The translations under genes and the position numbers were made by a program. From Anaerotignum propionicum DSM 1682 (lineage in GTDB: Bacteria > Bacillota > Clostridia > Lachnospirales > Anaerotignaceae): a stretch of 64,000 nt of DNA. The stretch lies in NCBI RefSeq assembly GCF_001561955.1, contig NZ_CP014223.1:1426001-1490000 (forward strand), in the 5' to 3' direction. The notes beneath the pieces were generated by a model that was not told where the DNA came from, searched no databases, and saw only the letters and a list, made by a program, of their open reading frames with translations. Positions 1 to 7,868 of the stretch are shown piece by piece. How positions within the stretch are numbered: the stretch's first letter is position 1; each line of letters opens with the position of its first letter.

Positions 1-135
1 GACAGAGAGGATTTAGCGGCCACACCAAAAGCTGTAAAGATGGGTGTTGCGGAGGCGAAATTCATTATTTCACCCACAGGGGAAAAGTACAAATGGGGAA
101 TGGATGCAGTTGGATTATTTTTAGAGGAGGTGTAG
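1..135 (+). CDS. Prophage structural protein, C-terminal fragment
   Basis: Only the last 44 codons are visible; the frame is open from base 1 to TAG at 133-135 and ends in residues GMDAVGLFLEEV. No domain is recognisable. The ribosome binding site of the next gene (GAGGAGGTG, 124-132) lies inside its last codons and the next start follows three bases after the stop, so the two genes are translationally linked. From position alone I infer a tail or baseplate component. Confidence 0.55.
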   Translation, partial: DREDLAATPKAVKMGVAEAKFIISPTGEKYKWGMDAVGLFLEEV

Positions 136-138
136 GCC

Positions 139-1437
139 ATGGCCAGTGGAGACAAGTTTTATATAGCGGATAAGGCCACCCTGGATGAAGTGAAAGGGAA
201 AATAGGAAATACCGCAGACACAGGGGGGAGTAGTACCGCCGGAAGTGTTTTTGGGAAGTTGAATTATTTGGTTTCACAGCTACAAGCAAGTTATATTGCA
301 AATATATATAGTTGGTGCAGTGCGTTGATAAGCAGAATTGGTAGTAACAGCGATGTCGCAAATAGTGCCATCGGTGCTACTGCCCATGGAAAATTAAACT
401 GGTTTTTAAATTTGTTCGGCAAAACGGATGATACAGGTGGGAGTACAACAGCTGGGACGGTCATGGCCAAAGAGAATGCCATTTTGAATAAGATCGGCTT
501 GTTTAGTGATAAATCTGATTTAACTGTTTTTGGAAAATTAAATGCATTGTCTTCTAATTTATCTTCTAAGTTGGCATGTTGCGGAGACATTGGTACTACT
601 TTTTCTATAAAAGATACAAAAGGCTACTTTGCAGAAATTTTAGTTGAGATAACAGAAAATTCTATTTTGATGCCTTCAGGGTATTATGTTGAATTTGTCG
701 ATGTTCCACTTAGTATATACGACATCATCATCAAAAACTCTTCAATTTCGGTGAATTCAAACACAGTAACGATTGATGTTGATACCTTGGGCAAGATATA
801 TACTTTTGAGTATTATATTTTAACTCAAAAATTTATAAATTCCGGGACATATACTTTTCCTGTGAAAACTATGTATATTACTGCCGCTGGGTGTGGTGGC
901 GGAGGGGGCGGCGCAAGTAGTAGTAACAGTACTGGTGCTGGCGGCGGTGGTGGCGGCGGTGGTGCTTGCATTCATCTAGCTAAATATACAAAATCGGTGG
1001 GTTTTAGCACCGACATTACAATTACTAATTATGGTGGTAGTGGTGGCAATGTTAATACAAATGGTATTGCTGGAAACCCGACCATTCTTAGCAATTTGAT
1101 TACCTTGGCAGGTGGTGGTGCGGGAGGTGCAGGTAGTGGCTATGACAGAGGCAGTGGCGGTTTAAATGGATCTGGCGGAGGTGCTGGCGGTAGTAAAAAC
1201 AGTATTAATGGTACAAACAGTGTCATTCCTACCGGCAAAGGAGGCAGTGGTGATTCTGGTTGCGGCGGCGGCGGTGGCTATGGTGTAGGCGGCGCAGGTG
1301 GTGCAATTGGTGGAAAAGGAAGTCTTGGCGGTTATGGAGCAGGTGGTGGTGGCGGCGGTAGCAGTAGTGCTGGGGGCAATGCGGGTGCTGCTGGTGGCGG
1401 TGGAATAGTTGAGTTTTATATAGGCTATAAAATTTAA
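139..1437 (+). CDS. Prophage tail fibre / adhesin with glycine-rich C-terminal domain
   Basis: 432 residues. The N-terminal half holds degenerate repeats (NTADTGGSSTAGSVFGKLN, then KTDDTGGSTTAGTVMAKEN about 80 residues later), a pattern typical of phage tail and neck fibres. Residues about 250-425 are extremely rich in glycine, with several GGGGGG runs mixed with Ser and Ala, like the glycine-rich receptor-binding adhesin domains at phage fibre tips. This suggests a host-recognition protein exposed on the virion. The start is ATG 139, behind a strong GAGGAGGTG site. It is followed by the XkdX cluster. The exact receptor cannot be inferred, and glycine-rich stretches are fast-evolving, so homology to a particular fibre is not claimed. 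Confidence 0.7.
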   Translation: MASGDKFYIADKATLDEVKGKIGNTADTGGSSTAGSVFGKLNYLVSQLQASYIANIYSWCSALISRIGSNSDVANSAIGATAHGKLNWFLNLFGKTDDTGGSTTAGTVMAKENAILNKIGLFSDKSDLTVFGKLNALSSNLSSKLACCGDIGTTFSIKDTKGYFAEILVEITENSILMPSGYYVEFVDVPLSIYDIIIKNSSISVNSNTVTIDVDTLGKIYTFEYYILTQKFINSGTYTFPVKTMYITAAGCGGGGGGASSSNSTGAGGGGGGGGACIHLAKYTKSVGFSTDITITNYGGSGGNVNTNGIAGNPTILSNLITLAGGGAGGAGSGYDRGSGGLNGSGGGAGGSKNSINGTNSVIPTGKGGSGDSGCGGGGGYGVGGAGGAIGGKGSLGGYGAGGGGGGSSSAGGNAGAAGGGGIVEFYIGYKI

Positions 1438-1451
1438 ATGGGGGCGATTTT

Positions 1452-1784
1452 ATGTTATACGCTATGGTGTTAAAAAACAGAGTAATAGATATTGTTGGAT
1501 CTAATGTAATTCCTGAATACCCTCCCGATGCGAATAACAATGCTGTTTTTGCTGTCAATTGTGATGAGGATGTGGCAATTGGCATGCACTATGATAAACA
1601 AAATAAGAAGTTCTATGAATACGCAGAACCAGAACCAGCCATGGCACAACCAACAGATTTAGAATTGCTCATGCAAGCTCAGGCGGATTCTGAATTGCGT
1701 GACTTGGTAATTCAGCAAAATCAGGAGTTGTTAGCACAACAGATGACAGATATCGAAGTGGCACTATTGGGGGGTGACAGATAA
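1452..1784 (+). CDS. Small prophage tail-associated protein
   Basis: 110 residues. An N-terminal compact part (about 1-55, with a PEYPPDANNNAVF segment) is followed by an acidic, helical Gln/Leu-rich tail (about 60-110) that may form a coiled coil. It lies between the fibre gene and the XkdX gene, and its TAA overlaps the ATG of the latter by one base, so it belongs to the same late operon. Proteins in this position are often fibre chaperones or baseplate accessories; that role is only positional inference here. Confidence 0.6.
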   Translation: MLYAMVLKNRVIDIVGSNVIPEYPPDANNNAVFAVNCDEDVAIGMHYDKQNKKFYEYAEPEPAMAQPTDLELLMQAQADSELRDLVIQQNQELLAQQMTDIEVALLGGDR

Positions 1785-1924
1785 TGAGTCCTATGTTTGA
1801 GAATTTAAAGCTAAGGTTTGAAAAGAATTTTGTTAGGAAAGACCAGCTTCAAAAGTTTGTTGGATTTGGCAAGATTACTACAGAGGAATACAAAGAAATC
1901 ACCGGTGAAGATTTGCCGGAATAA
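1784..1924 (+). CDS. XkdX family phage protein
   Basis: 46 residues, starting at the ATG whose A is the last base of the preceding TAA. The C-terminal half (FVGFGKITTEEYKEITGED) matches the hallmark of the XkdX family, small proteins of PBSX-like prophages encoded just after the tail fibre. Family function is unknown; they are thought to belong to the tail. It is too short for most ORF screens, but start, overlap and motif agree. Confidence 0.8.
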   Translation: MSPMFENLKLRFEKNFVRKDQLQKFVGFGKITTEEYKEITGEDLPE

Positions 1925-1994
1925 TAACTACATAGGGCATTGAGTGGTTCGGAGCATATCCGGGTTTTTTTATTGCAAAAAAGGAGTGATTTTA

Positions 1995-2327
1995 TTGCGT
2001 AAAGAGGTGAAGTGCGTGGATGCAGTGGTTTTTGGAATGATTCAAGGGGTAGTGACTGCAATGGGGATTTGGTACCTTCAACGGAAATTAGGAAAGCGGG
2101 ATGATGCTGCCGAAAAGAGGGAAAAGGAACGGGAGGACATGGAGTACAATCTTTTAACGGCGGTGAATGCTTCCATTGCATTAGGGGAAGCAACGGCAAA
2201 GGCAGTGCAGCGGATTCCTGATGCACAGTGTAACGGTGATATGACGGCAGCCTTAAGTTATACCACAACGGTAAAGCATGATCTAAAGAACTTCCTTAAC
2301 CGGAAGGCGGTGGAGAAGATTGTCTGA
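1995..2327 (+). CDS. Small prophage protein with N-terminal hydrophobic segment
   Basis: About 110 residues from TTG 1995 (AAGGAG at 1981-1986). GTG 2016, behind GAGGTG at 2004-2009, is an equally good start and would give a protein beginning MDAVVFGMIQG. The first 25 residues form a short hydrophobic helix, then comes a highly charged KRDDAAEKREKERED stretch and a helical C-terminus. Membrane-anchored proteins of this shape commonly precede holin genes in clostridial prophages. The stop overlaps the next gene by 8 bases. Function unknown. Confidence 0.6.
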   Translation: MRKEVKCVDAVVFGMIQGVVTAMGIWYLQRKLGKRDDAAEKREKEREDMEYNLLTAVNASIALGEATAKAVQRIPDAQCNGDMTAALSYTTTVKHDLKNFLNRKAVEKIV

Positions 2328-2637
2328 GAGGAAAAAACGCAGACGTTTTCGTATTAATGACGATACCATGACAACCATTGTGGTGTCGTCTTTGCTTTTC
2401 TGCGTTGCGGTGGTTGTTGCGGGTATGGTTTTAGCTTTCTTCGGAGTGGATGTTTCTGCCATTGTAGGGAATGCCTTGACGGTATTTGGTACAGAGTTGG
2501 GCATTTGTGGCGTTATGACCATATTCAACCGCTGGGCGGATAGACAGGATAAGCAAGCGGAGAAACGGCAGGAAAGAAGAATGAGACGGGAGGAAGCGGA
2601 GAATGAACGAAAACGAAACGAACAAAGCGCAGGGTAA
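2320..2637 (+). CDS. Prophage membrane protein
   Basis: 105 residues from TTG 2320, overlapping the upstream gene. A basic N-terminus (SERKKRRRFR) precedes a transmembrane helix at about 20-43 and a second, weaker hydrophobic segment at about 45-68. A long, strongly charged cytoplasmic helix rich in Arg, Glu and Lys follows. The shape suits a holin, antiholin or lysis-timing accessory, but nothing identifies which. The gene overlaps the next (holin-like) gene by 35 bases, which suggests translational coupling in the lysis cassette. Confidence 0.55.
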   Translation: MSERKKRRRFRINDDTMTTIVVSSLLFCVAVVVAGMVLAFFGVDVSAIVGNALTVFGTELGICGVMTIFNRWADRQDKQAEKRQERRMRREEAENERKRNEQSAG

Positions 2638-2857
2638 GCTACAACAAGGGTCGGCAATCTTAAGGGAAAGCACAAAGGTAACAATCCAGAATCTTATGAC
2701 AGTGAAATCTATCGTTACAATATTGCTGACGGCAGTATTCTCCTATTTGGCCATTGTTGGCCGGATTAGTGGAGAGCAGTTTTTAACCATATTTAGTGTG
2801 GTGATTGCCTTTTACTTTGGTACCCAGTATCAGAAAAATAGCGGAGGTGAGGAATAA
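2603..2857 (+). CDS. Holin-like protein
   Basis: 84 residues. The soluble N-terminus is followed by two hydrophobic helices (about 32-53 and 59-77: IVTILLTAVFSYLAIVG and FLTIFSVVIAFYFG) and a short charged tail ending GGEE. Size, topology and position directly before the endolysin are what one expects of a holin, which permeabilises the membrane so the lysin can reach the wall. The ATG has GGGAGG 9 bases upstream, inside the preceding gene. Its TAA shares one base with the endolysin ATG. Confidence 0.65.
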   Translation: MNENETNKAQGKLQQGSAILRESTKVTIQNLMTVKSIVTILLTAVFSYLAIVGRISGEQFLTIFSVVIAFYFGTQYQKNSGGEE

Positions 2858-3570
2858 TGAAACCAGTTTTATATATGCAGAATGATCCGAAATGGGCAAG
2901 CCACGACTATTCTGCACCGGGAGAAAAGACTACGATTAAGGCGGAAGGGTGTGGTATTACTTGCACCGCTATGGTCATTGCAACGCTTGCCGACAAGAAT
3001 GTTACTCCTGTTACTACTGCGGAATGGTCAAAGAAGCGAGGTTATAAGGCCAAAGGGCAGGGTACATATTATTCCTATTTCAAGCCCCAGGGAGCGGCTT
3101 ATGGTATTGAAATTACTATGATAAACAGCAGCAATATTTATGGTTCTCCTGCTTCCAAGTATCACGAGTTGGCAAGGGAAGCAATTGAGAAGGGTGATTT
3201 GGTTATCGCTTGCATGGGTAAAGGGAATTGGACAACCAGTGGCCATTATGTGTTGTGGTATGGCATGGAAGGAGGAAAAGTATTAATTAATGATCCATGG
3301 TCTAATAAGCCAGCGCAGACGAATGCGGATTTCAATTTGTTCAAAAGTCAGGTGAAGTTTTATTGGGTGGTTAAGGTGCCGGATGAATTTAAGGAGGATG
3401 AGAATATGAAAAGATATAACACATTAAACGAAGTACCAAACTGGGCAAAACCTATGGTGAAAGATATGCAGGACACAGGATGTTTTTCGGACAAAAACAA
3501 GATGGATCTCACTGATGATATGCTTCGTGCCATGGCTTTTGTGACAAGGTATCTTGAAAAGAAGAAATAA
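2857..3570 (+). CDS. Endolysin, C39-like cysteine peptidase
   Basis: 237 residues. The N-terminal domain has the papain-like C39_2 layout: catalytic Cys in EGCGITCTAM (about residue 35), His in SGHYVLWYG (about 128) and Asp in INDPW (about 145). Such domains cut peptide bonds in peptidoglycan stems. A linker with many acidic residues leads to a C-terminal helical segment (about 190-237, VPNWAKPMVKDMQD), probably wall-binding. No signal peptide, consistent with export through the holin encoded just upstream. A terminator follows. Peptidase rather than amidase activity is inferred from the Cys/His/Asp spacing. Confidence 0.8.
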   Translation: MKPVLYMQNDPKWASHDYSAPGEKTTIKAEGCGITCTAMVIATLADKNVTPVTTAEWSKKRGYKAKGQGTYYSYFKPQGAAYGIEITMINSSNIYGSPASKYHELAREAIEKGDLVIACMGKGNWTTSGHYVLWYGMEGGKVLINDPWSNKPAQTNADFNLFKSQVKFYWVVKVPDEFKEDENMKRYNTLNEVPNWAKPMVKDMQDTGCFSDKNKMDLTDDMLRAMAFVTRYLEKKK

Positions 3571-3582
3571 GTTGGAGCTGTC

Positions 3583-3611
3583 AGCCCCTTGATTCATTCG
3601 AGGGGCTTTAA
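3583..3611 (+). terminator. Rho-independent terminator after the endolysin
   Basis: AGCCCCT (3583-3589) pairs with AGGGGCT (3601-3607) across an 11-base loop, followed by TTAATAAAAAAAG. It ends the late/lysis operon. Confidence 0.8.
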
Positions 3612-3689
3612 TAAAAAAAGAAAAGAAAAAATAAAACAATAAAACAATTAAGTCGGTATGAAATGTTTTATTTAATAGGGGGATGACTT

Positions 3690-4451
3690 ATGGATAGTTT
3701 TATTGCTTGGGTAGGCGGAAAGAAATTGTTAAGAAAAGAAATCGTAAATAGATTTCCTGAAGATGGATTCAAAAAATATGTGGAGGTCTTTGGTGGTGCT
3801 GGATGGGTATTATTTTATAGAGATAAGCATGCCGAAAAAGAAGTTTACAACGATATAAATTCAGAATTGGTGAACCTATTTAAAAATGTAAAATTCCACC
3901 CGGAAGCGGTAGCAAAGGAGCTTGAGTTTACATTAAGTGCAAGAGAAGTTTTTGAACAATACAAGATGGCGGATGTTAGCCAAATGACAGAAATCCAACG
4001 GGCGGCGAGATATTTATATTTGATAAAGCTTTCGTATGGTGCCACCGTTCGCTCCTTTGGGTGCAGAGCTAGAGAAACAGTGGATTTGGATGTACTGCAT
4101 AAAGTAAAAAAACGTCTGGATGGGGTACTTATTGAAAATAAAAGTTTTGCGAAGTTGATTCCTTCCCAGGATAGAGAAGGTACTCTGTTTTATTGTGATC
4201 CGCCTTATCATAATACAGAAAAATATTATGATACCGGGGAGGACGTTTTCAATGAAGAAATGCACATATTGTTGAGGGATACACTGAAAGGAATTAAAGG
4301 GAAGTTTATTTTATCGTATAACGATGATGAATTTATCAGGGAGCTTTATAAAGATTTCGTGATTGAAGAAGTGGAGCGGTCTAATAATTTAAAATTGGTC
4401 ATGGGGGATGGAGACGCACGGTATAAAGAATTGATTATCAAGAATTTCTAA
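3690..4451 (+). CDS. DNA adenine N6-methyltransferase (D12/Dam class)
   Basis: 253 residues, the usual length of the Dam/M.DpnII group. The SAM-binding motif I is VFGGAGWV (about 35-42) and the catalytic motif IV is DPPY at about 170, in the order of the alpha class. The N-terminal WVGGKKLLRKEI segment is also typical of D12 enzymes. It methylates adenine in a short palindrome, probably GATC, but the target cannot be read from sequence. No restriction enzyme is adjacent, so it is an orphan prophage methylase that may protect phage DNA. AATAGGGGGATG precedes the ATG. Confidence 0.88.
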   Translation: MDSFIAWVGGKKLLRKEIVNRFPEDGFKKYVEVFGGAGWVLFYRDKHAEKEVYNDINSELVNLFKNVKFHPEAVAKELEFTLSAREVFEQYKMADVSQMTEIQRAARYLYLIKLSYGATVRSFGCRARETVDLDVLHKVKKRLDGVLIENKSFAKLIPSQDREGTLFYCDPPYHNTEKYYDTGEDVFNEEMHILLRDTLKGIKGKFILSYNDDEFIRELYKDFVIEEVERSNNLKLVMGDGDARYKELIIKNF

Positions 4452-4487
4452 TTTTTTTACACACTAAATTACTATATGGGTAATTTT

Positions 4488-4518
4488 TTGACAAAAGTTG
4501 ATACTATATTTCTATTAC
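4488..4518 (+). promoter_or_regulatory. Possible promoter of the HTH gene
   Basis: A perfect -35 TTGACA (4488-4493) is followed by a poor -10 (TCTATT or TATTAC) at 17-19 bases. It lies 42-72 bases before the GTG of the small HTH gene. Confidence 0.4.
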
Positions 4519-4559
4519 TGTAATGCAGTTATATATCCAGTACGAATGGAGGCAGACAG

Positions 4560-4808
4560 GTGATAAAGATATACCTATCAACTATTTTAGAAAGGGATGG
4601 CATGACTCAAATTGAGCTTTCAAGAAAAACGGGGATTCGGCCAGCCACTATAAATGAACTTTTTAATGAAAAAATAGAACGAATTAACTTGGAGTACCTA
4701 AGTAAAATATGTGAGGCTCTTGATTGTCAAGTGGAGGACTTACTTCAATACATACCAGATGAGGAATACTATAAGTATAGAAGAAGGCCCCAGAAGAAAA
4801 AAGTCTAG
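4560..4808 (+). CDS. Small Cro/CI-type HTH transcriptional regulator
   Basis: 82 residues from GTG 4560, with GGAGGCAGACAG upstream. Residues about 1-65 form a five-helix Xre-like domain (RDGMTQIELSRKTGIRPATI spans the first two helices, INELFNEK the recognition helix) of the HTH_26 type. The C-terminus is short and basic (YRRRPQKKK). These single-domain proteins act as repressors in prophages and mobile elements. It stands alone between the methylase and a terminator, on the late-gene strand; its operator is not identifiable. Confidence 0.8.
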   Translation: MIKIYLSTILERDGMTQIELSRKTGIRPATINELFNEKIERINLEYLSKICEALDCQVEDLLQYIPDEEYYKYRRRPQKKKV

Positions 4809-4841
4809 GATAATATTTAGGTCTAAACAATGATTAGTAAA

Positions 4842-4868
4842 AACCCTCTTAGAGGGTTCTATTTTTTT
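4842..4868 (+). terminator. Terminator after the HTH gene
   Basis: AACCCTC (4842-4848) pairs with GAGGGTT (4852-4858), followed by CTATTTTTTTG. Confidence 0.85.
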
Positions 4869-5068
4869 GTGGAAAATTGTCGATAATTAGGCAAAATAAA
4901 TAGAAAACAGGTAATACAGGAAAAAACCTATTGATTATTCTGAAAATACTGGTAAATTATAGCCAAAAGTGTATAATTATGTTAGTAAATCATTTGATTT
5001 GGTTGTGGGTACTTATTTAGGGTATTAGGTATTATGGACAACCTGTTATAGCAATAATAGGCAACTCA

Positions 5069-5185
5069 AATCCTACAGGATTATGATAATAGAGTCACTG
5101 ATAGTGTCCCTCAATCACGTCGGATATATTGAGACTTTATCTTTTCAAGGCGGAAAATTCGATGGGCAGGAAAAGTTTTCTCACC
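5069..5185. other. Cluster of short inverted repeats upstream of the defence-like operon (candidate structured RNA or operator region)
   Basis: The 4869-5230 gap has no gene. Within it lie four adjacent dyads: AATCCT/AGGATT (5069-5082), CACT/AGTG (5096-5106), CTCAAT/ATTGAG (5110-5133) and GAAAA/TTTTC inside GGG/CCC (5164-5185). A TATAAT at 5202-5207 is a possible -10 box for the following operon, whose ATG is at 5231 behind AAAGGAG. The dyads could be arms of a small RNA or protein-binding sites. No known RNA family is recognised. Confidence 0.3.
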
Positions 5186-5230
5186 CGAACTAAACTAGAT
5201 ATATAATAAAGTATTAAAGGAGATAGTATT

Positions 5231-5656
5231 ATGACAATTTTAGAATCAACTTTAAATTTTGTAGGAGCCAGTATTGCAAGTGGCATAACTTGGGATTTAT
5301 TAAAAACTTTGGGGACTGAAATATTGAGTAAATTTAAACTGAAATTTATATCAGAAAAGTATTTTAAAGATGAAAATCAATGCGATGCGTTTTTAGAAAT
5401 TATAACAAACAAGGATACTTTTAACGACAAGAAACCACTTAGAGATGTACAAAATGTTTATGTAGATATAACGGAAAATGAAACAATAAAATTTGTTCAA
5501 GAATATGAATTATGGCTTAAAGAAAACAAAGAAGATTTTGAAAAACTTATTTTGAAATTTTCTCAAACTGCATCAGTTAATATTGGAAATCAAACCAATA
5601 CTGGTTCAGGCAATATAATTAATACTGGAATTTGGAATGGAAATATAGGGAGATAA
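5231..5656 (+). CDS. Small protein of unknown function with Asn/Gly-rich tail, first gene of a defence-like operon
   Basis: 141 residues with AAAGGAG before ATG 5231. Residues 1-30 are hydrophobic (FVGASIASGITWDLLKTLG) and could be a membrane-associated or amphipathic helix. The middle is helical and acidic. The last 30 residues switch to a low-complexity Asn/Gly/Thr pattern (VNIGNQTNTGSGNIINTG), reminiscent of one or two rungs of a beta-solenoid. The next protein starts with a similar pattern, which suggests the two proteins interact through it. The gap to the next gene is 8 bases. I do not recognise the family; role as sensor or adaptor is inference. Confidence 0.65.
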   Translation: MTILESTLNFVGASIASGITWDLLKTLGTEILSKFKLKFISEKYFKDENQCDAFLEIITNKDTFNDKKPLRDVQNVYVDITENETIKFVQEYELWLKENKEDFEKLILKFSQTASVNIGNQTNTGSGNIINTGIWNGNIGR

Positions 5657-5664
5657 TGTAAATT

Positions 5665-7815
5665 ATGGAAAGAATATATAATACAGGTAATTGTACTATA
5701 GCTACTCAGGAATTACACGAAAACTCAACAGCTATTAATGCCGGTACATATAATAATATTATTTTTGATGACCCATTTAGATATTATTCGGAAATAAAAC
5801 TAAAACAAAACTCAGAACTTGAAAATAAATTGAAACTAATTGAATTATTTATTCAAAAAGACATTTTAAAAAAAAGATTTTTAGGAAGTAGTGCTAAGTA
5901 TGAAGAGCTGATGGACGAGGTAAATAATTCTGAAATTTCAATATCTTCTTTAGATGATGGGTATAAGTCAATAATATCCTGTATTATAAATGTATCCCAA
6001 TATTTTAAATATCCACCTAACAATGAGGGATATTTATATGTAAATGGGAATGATTATTTGCTTGCAAAAATTACCGTAAATGGATTATCAATTTCTTATT
6101 CGGATACTATTGAAACATATCAACTTTATATCGAGACAACAAAATTTGCTGAAGAATTAATAAAAAAAATTATTCCATATATTCGCTGTGCAACAACTTA
6201 TGGCAATTTTTTTCAGTTTGGAGATATATTTATAACTAAAATAGGCAAAGTGCCATTTATTCCGAAAGAAGTTGTATTTAGTGTATCCAATGATATAATT
6301 CCCAATTTAATCAAACCATTGTATGGAGATAGTCCCGAATGTGGTTTGCGAGAGATTATTCAAAATGCGTGCGATGCAACTAAAGAATTACCAGATGTGA
6401 ATTTGCTAGATAAGCACATAGATCTGATTGTTGTCAAAAATGAGGACAAAACAGTATTAACTATCAGAGATTATGGTATTGGAATGACAGAAGATATTTT
6501 ATTAAATAAATATTTTGTTATTGGAGAAAGCTCAAAAAAAGGAAATACTACAAATCTAGTTGGTCAGTTCGGAATAGGTGCATTAGCCGCTTTTCTTCTT
6601 GGAGATAAAATTGCGGTCAAAACTAAGCATTACAAAAGTACATCAGTTTATACATTTGATTATGAATTAACTTCAAAAAATAATAACTCTATTGCTGTGT
6701 CAATAAAGGAAGATGAAGACTTTGCATGTGGCACAGAAGTAAGTATAGTTTTGAAAGATTCTTTATCTAAATTAGATCAATCTCATTTTCAGGATGAGTT
6801 AAAAATTAACGAGTGGTATGTATTACCTGATGTTGCAATAAATTATTTTTATGATGGTGAGAAGCAGAAAATCGTATCTTTTGTAGGACAAGATTATCTT
6901 TGGTTACCTCTATCAGATGATAATAAATACAATATTAGCTATTTGGATAAACCTAATACTATACTTAATAAAGGTTTTCAAATTATCTATAATGGATTGA
7001 TGGTTCCTGAACCCTACAATCCGGCATCAACATATCTAAAAATGAAGCCTTATATAGCGGTATCTTCATCATCGCATGACATCAGCTTAAATTTGGAGAG
7101 AAGCAAGATTGAAAGTGGTCTTGATTTAATAAAAAAACCTCTTGAAGCCGAACTTATAAGCAAGGGTCTAAAAATTCTTGTGAAAGAAAAAAATAATATT
7201 ATAGGCGAAGATGGTACTATTTTAAGTACGACTTATAACAATGAATATATAAAAGATATTCCACTATTTTTTACAAATGAAGGGTTTGGCATTCTGAATT
7301 CAAACTATTATATCAGTGATTTCATTGAAGTATATGGTTATAATGGGCATCCTAAACTTAGATTAAGTGACTTGGACTCTAATAAAAAATATATTTTTAA
7401 CACTTTCACACCAGATAAATCTTCTTTAGCAACTTTGATCGAAGTCGCAAATGGTGTTGTAGTAGATAATGAGGAGATTAAACGTTATTTTTATAATGCT
7501 ATAAACTTCAATTATGGTTTTAAAACTGAAACTATGAAATACTTATATAAAAACGCTTTTTCACAAATCTACGCTGAATCTTTAAATGCACAAAAATTTT
7601 GGGAACAGCATAATGAAAGAAAAGAGAGGGATTTTGAACAATTTTTTGATGAACCCCAAAATATTTGTTTATATAAAAATATGCCAAATTATGATTTTAT
7701 GGATGAGATAAAAGAAAAAACAAATGGAACTGTTGTAGCTTATTTTACTTATTTAAGATACACATATTGTGATAGTCGTTTTGATATTGGAATAGTTTCT
7801 GGAACTAAAGCCTAA
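5665..7815 (+). CDS. HSP90/GHKL-type ATPase, defence-like
   Basis: 716 residues. A Bergerat ATP-binding fold is clear in the middle: N box EIIQNACDA (about 229-237), G1 box DYGIGM (about 268-273) and G2 box GQFGIGALAAFLLGD (about 299-313). The arrangement is as in HSP90, MutL and MORC-like proteins rather than histidine kinases, since no HisKA or receiver is present. The N-terminal 230 residues begin with an Asn/Thr-rich stretch (NTGNCTIATQELHENSTAIN) resembling the tail of the preceding protein, then an alpha-helical part. The C-terminal 350 residues match nothing I know. HSP90-like ATPases in bacterial conflict loci usually work as ATP-driven clamps or sensors. Next gene 53 bases downstream. 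Activity on DNA or on protein is unknown. Confidence 0.75.
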   Translation: MERIYNTGNCTIATQELHENSTAINAGTYNNIIFDDPFRYYSEIKLKQNSELENKLKLIELFIQKDILKKRFLGSSAKYEELMDEVNNSEISISSLDDGYKSIISCIINVSQYFKYPPNNEGYLYVNGNDYLLAKITVNGLSISYSDTIETYQLYIETTKFAEELIKKIIPYIRCATTYGNFFQFGDIFITKIGKVPFIPKEVVFSVSNDIIPNLIKPLYGDSPECGLREIIQNACDATKELPDVNLLDKHIDLIVVKNEDKTVLTIRDYGIGMTEDILLNKYFVIGESSKKGNTTNLVGQFGIGALAAFLLGDKIAVKTKHYKSTSVYTFDYELTSKNNNSIAVSIKEDEDFACGTEVSIVLKDSLSKLDQSHFQDELKINEWYVLPDVAINYFYDGEKQKIVSFVGQDYLWLPLSDDNKYNISYLDKPNTILNKGFQIIYNGLMVPEPYNPASTYLKMKPYIAVSSSSHDISLNLERSKIESGLDLIKKPLEAELISKGLKILVKEKNNIIGEDGTILSTTYNNEYIKDIPLFFTNEGFGILNSNYYISDFIEVYGYNGHPKLRLSDLDSNKKYIFNTFTPDKSSLATLIEVANGVVVDNEEIKRYFYNAINFNYGFKTETMKYLYKNAFSQIYAESLNAQKFWEQHNERKERDFEQFFDEPQNICLYKNMPNYDFMDEIKEKTNGTVVAYFTYLRYTYCDSRFDIGIVSGTKA

Positions 7816-7868
7816 AGAACTCTAATCTTGAAATGAATAATAGGCTAATAACACTAAAGGGGTAAAAA

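Larger units (their letters stand above)
1..4870 (+). mobile_element. Distal (lysis/late) end of a prophage
   Basis: Consecutive same-strand, often overlapping genes read tail fibre, XkdX-type protein, small membrane proteins, holin-like protein and C39-type endolysin, followed by a DNA adenine methylase and a small HTH regulator. This is the usual order at the right end of a Bacillota siphovirus or myovirus prophage. No integrase and no attachment site is visible, so the right border is uncertain. I place it near the terminator at 4842-4868 because the genes beyond change to very AT-rich accessory content. The left part lies outside the window. Confidence 0.8.

Noticed and set aside
5069-5185. 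Retron msr/msd next to PtuA/PtuB
   Set aside because: No reverse transcriptase is encoded anywhere nearby; the dyads do not show msr/msd end repeats.
4869-5230. Prophage attR next to a tRNA
   Set aside because: No tRNA and no duplicated core could be seen; the left end of the prophage is outside the window.
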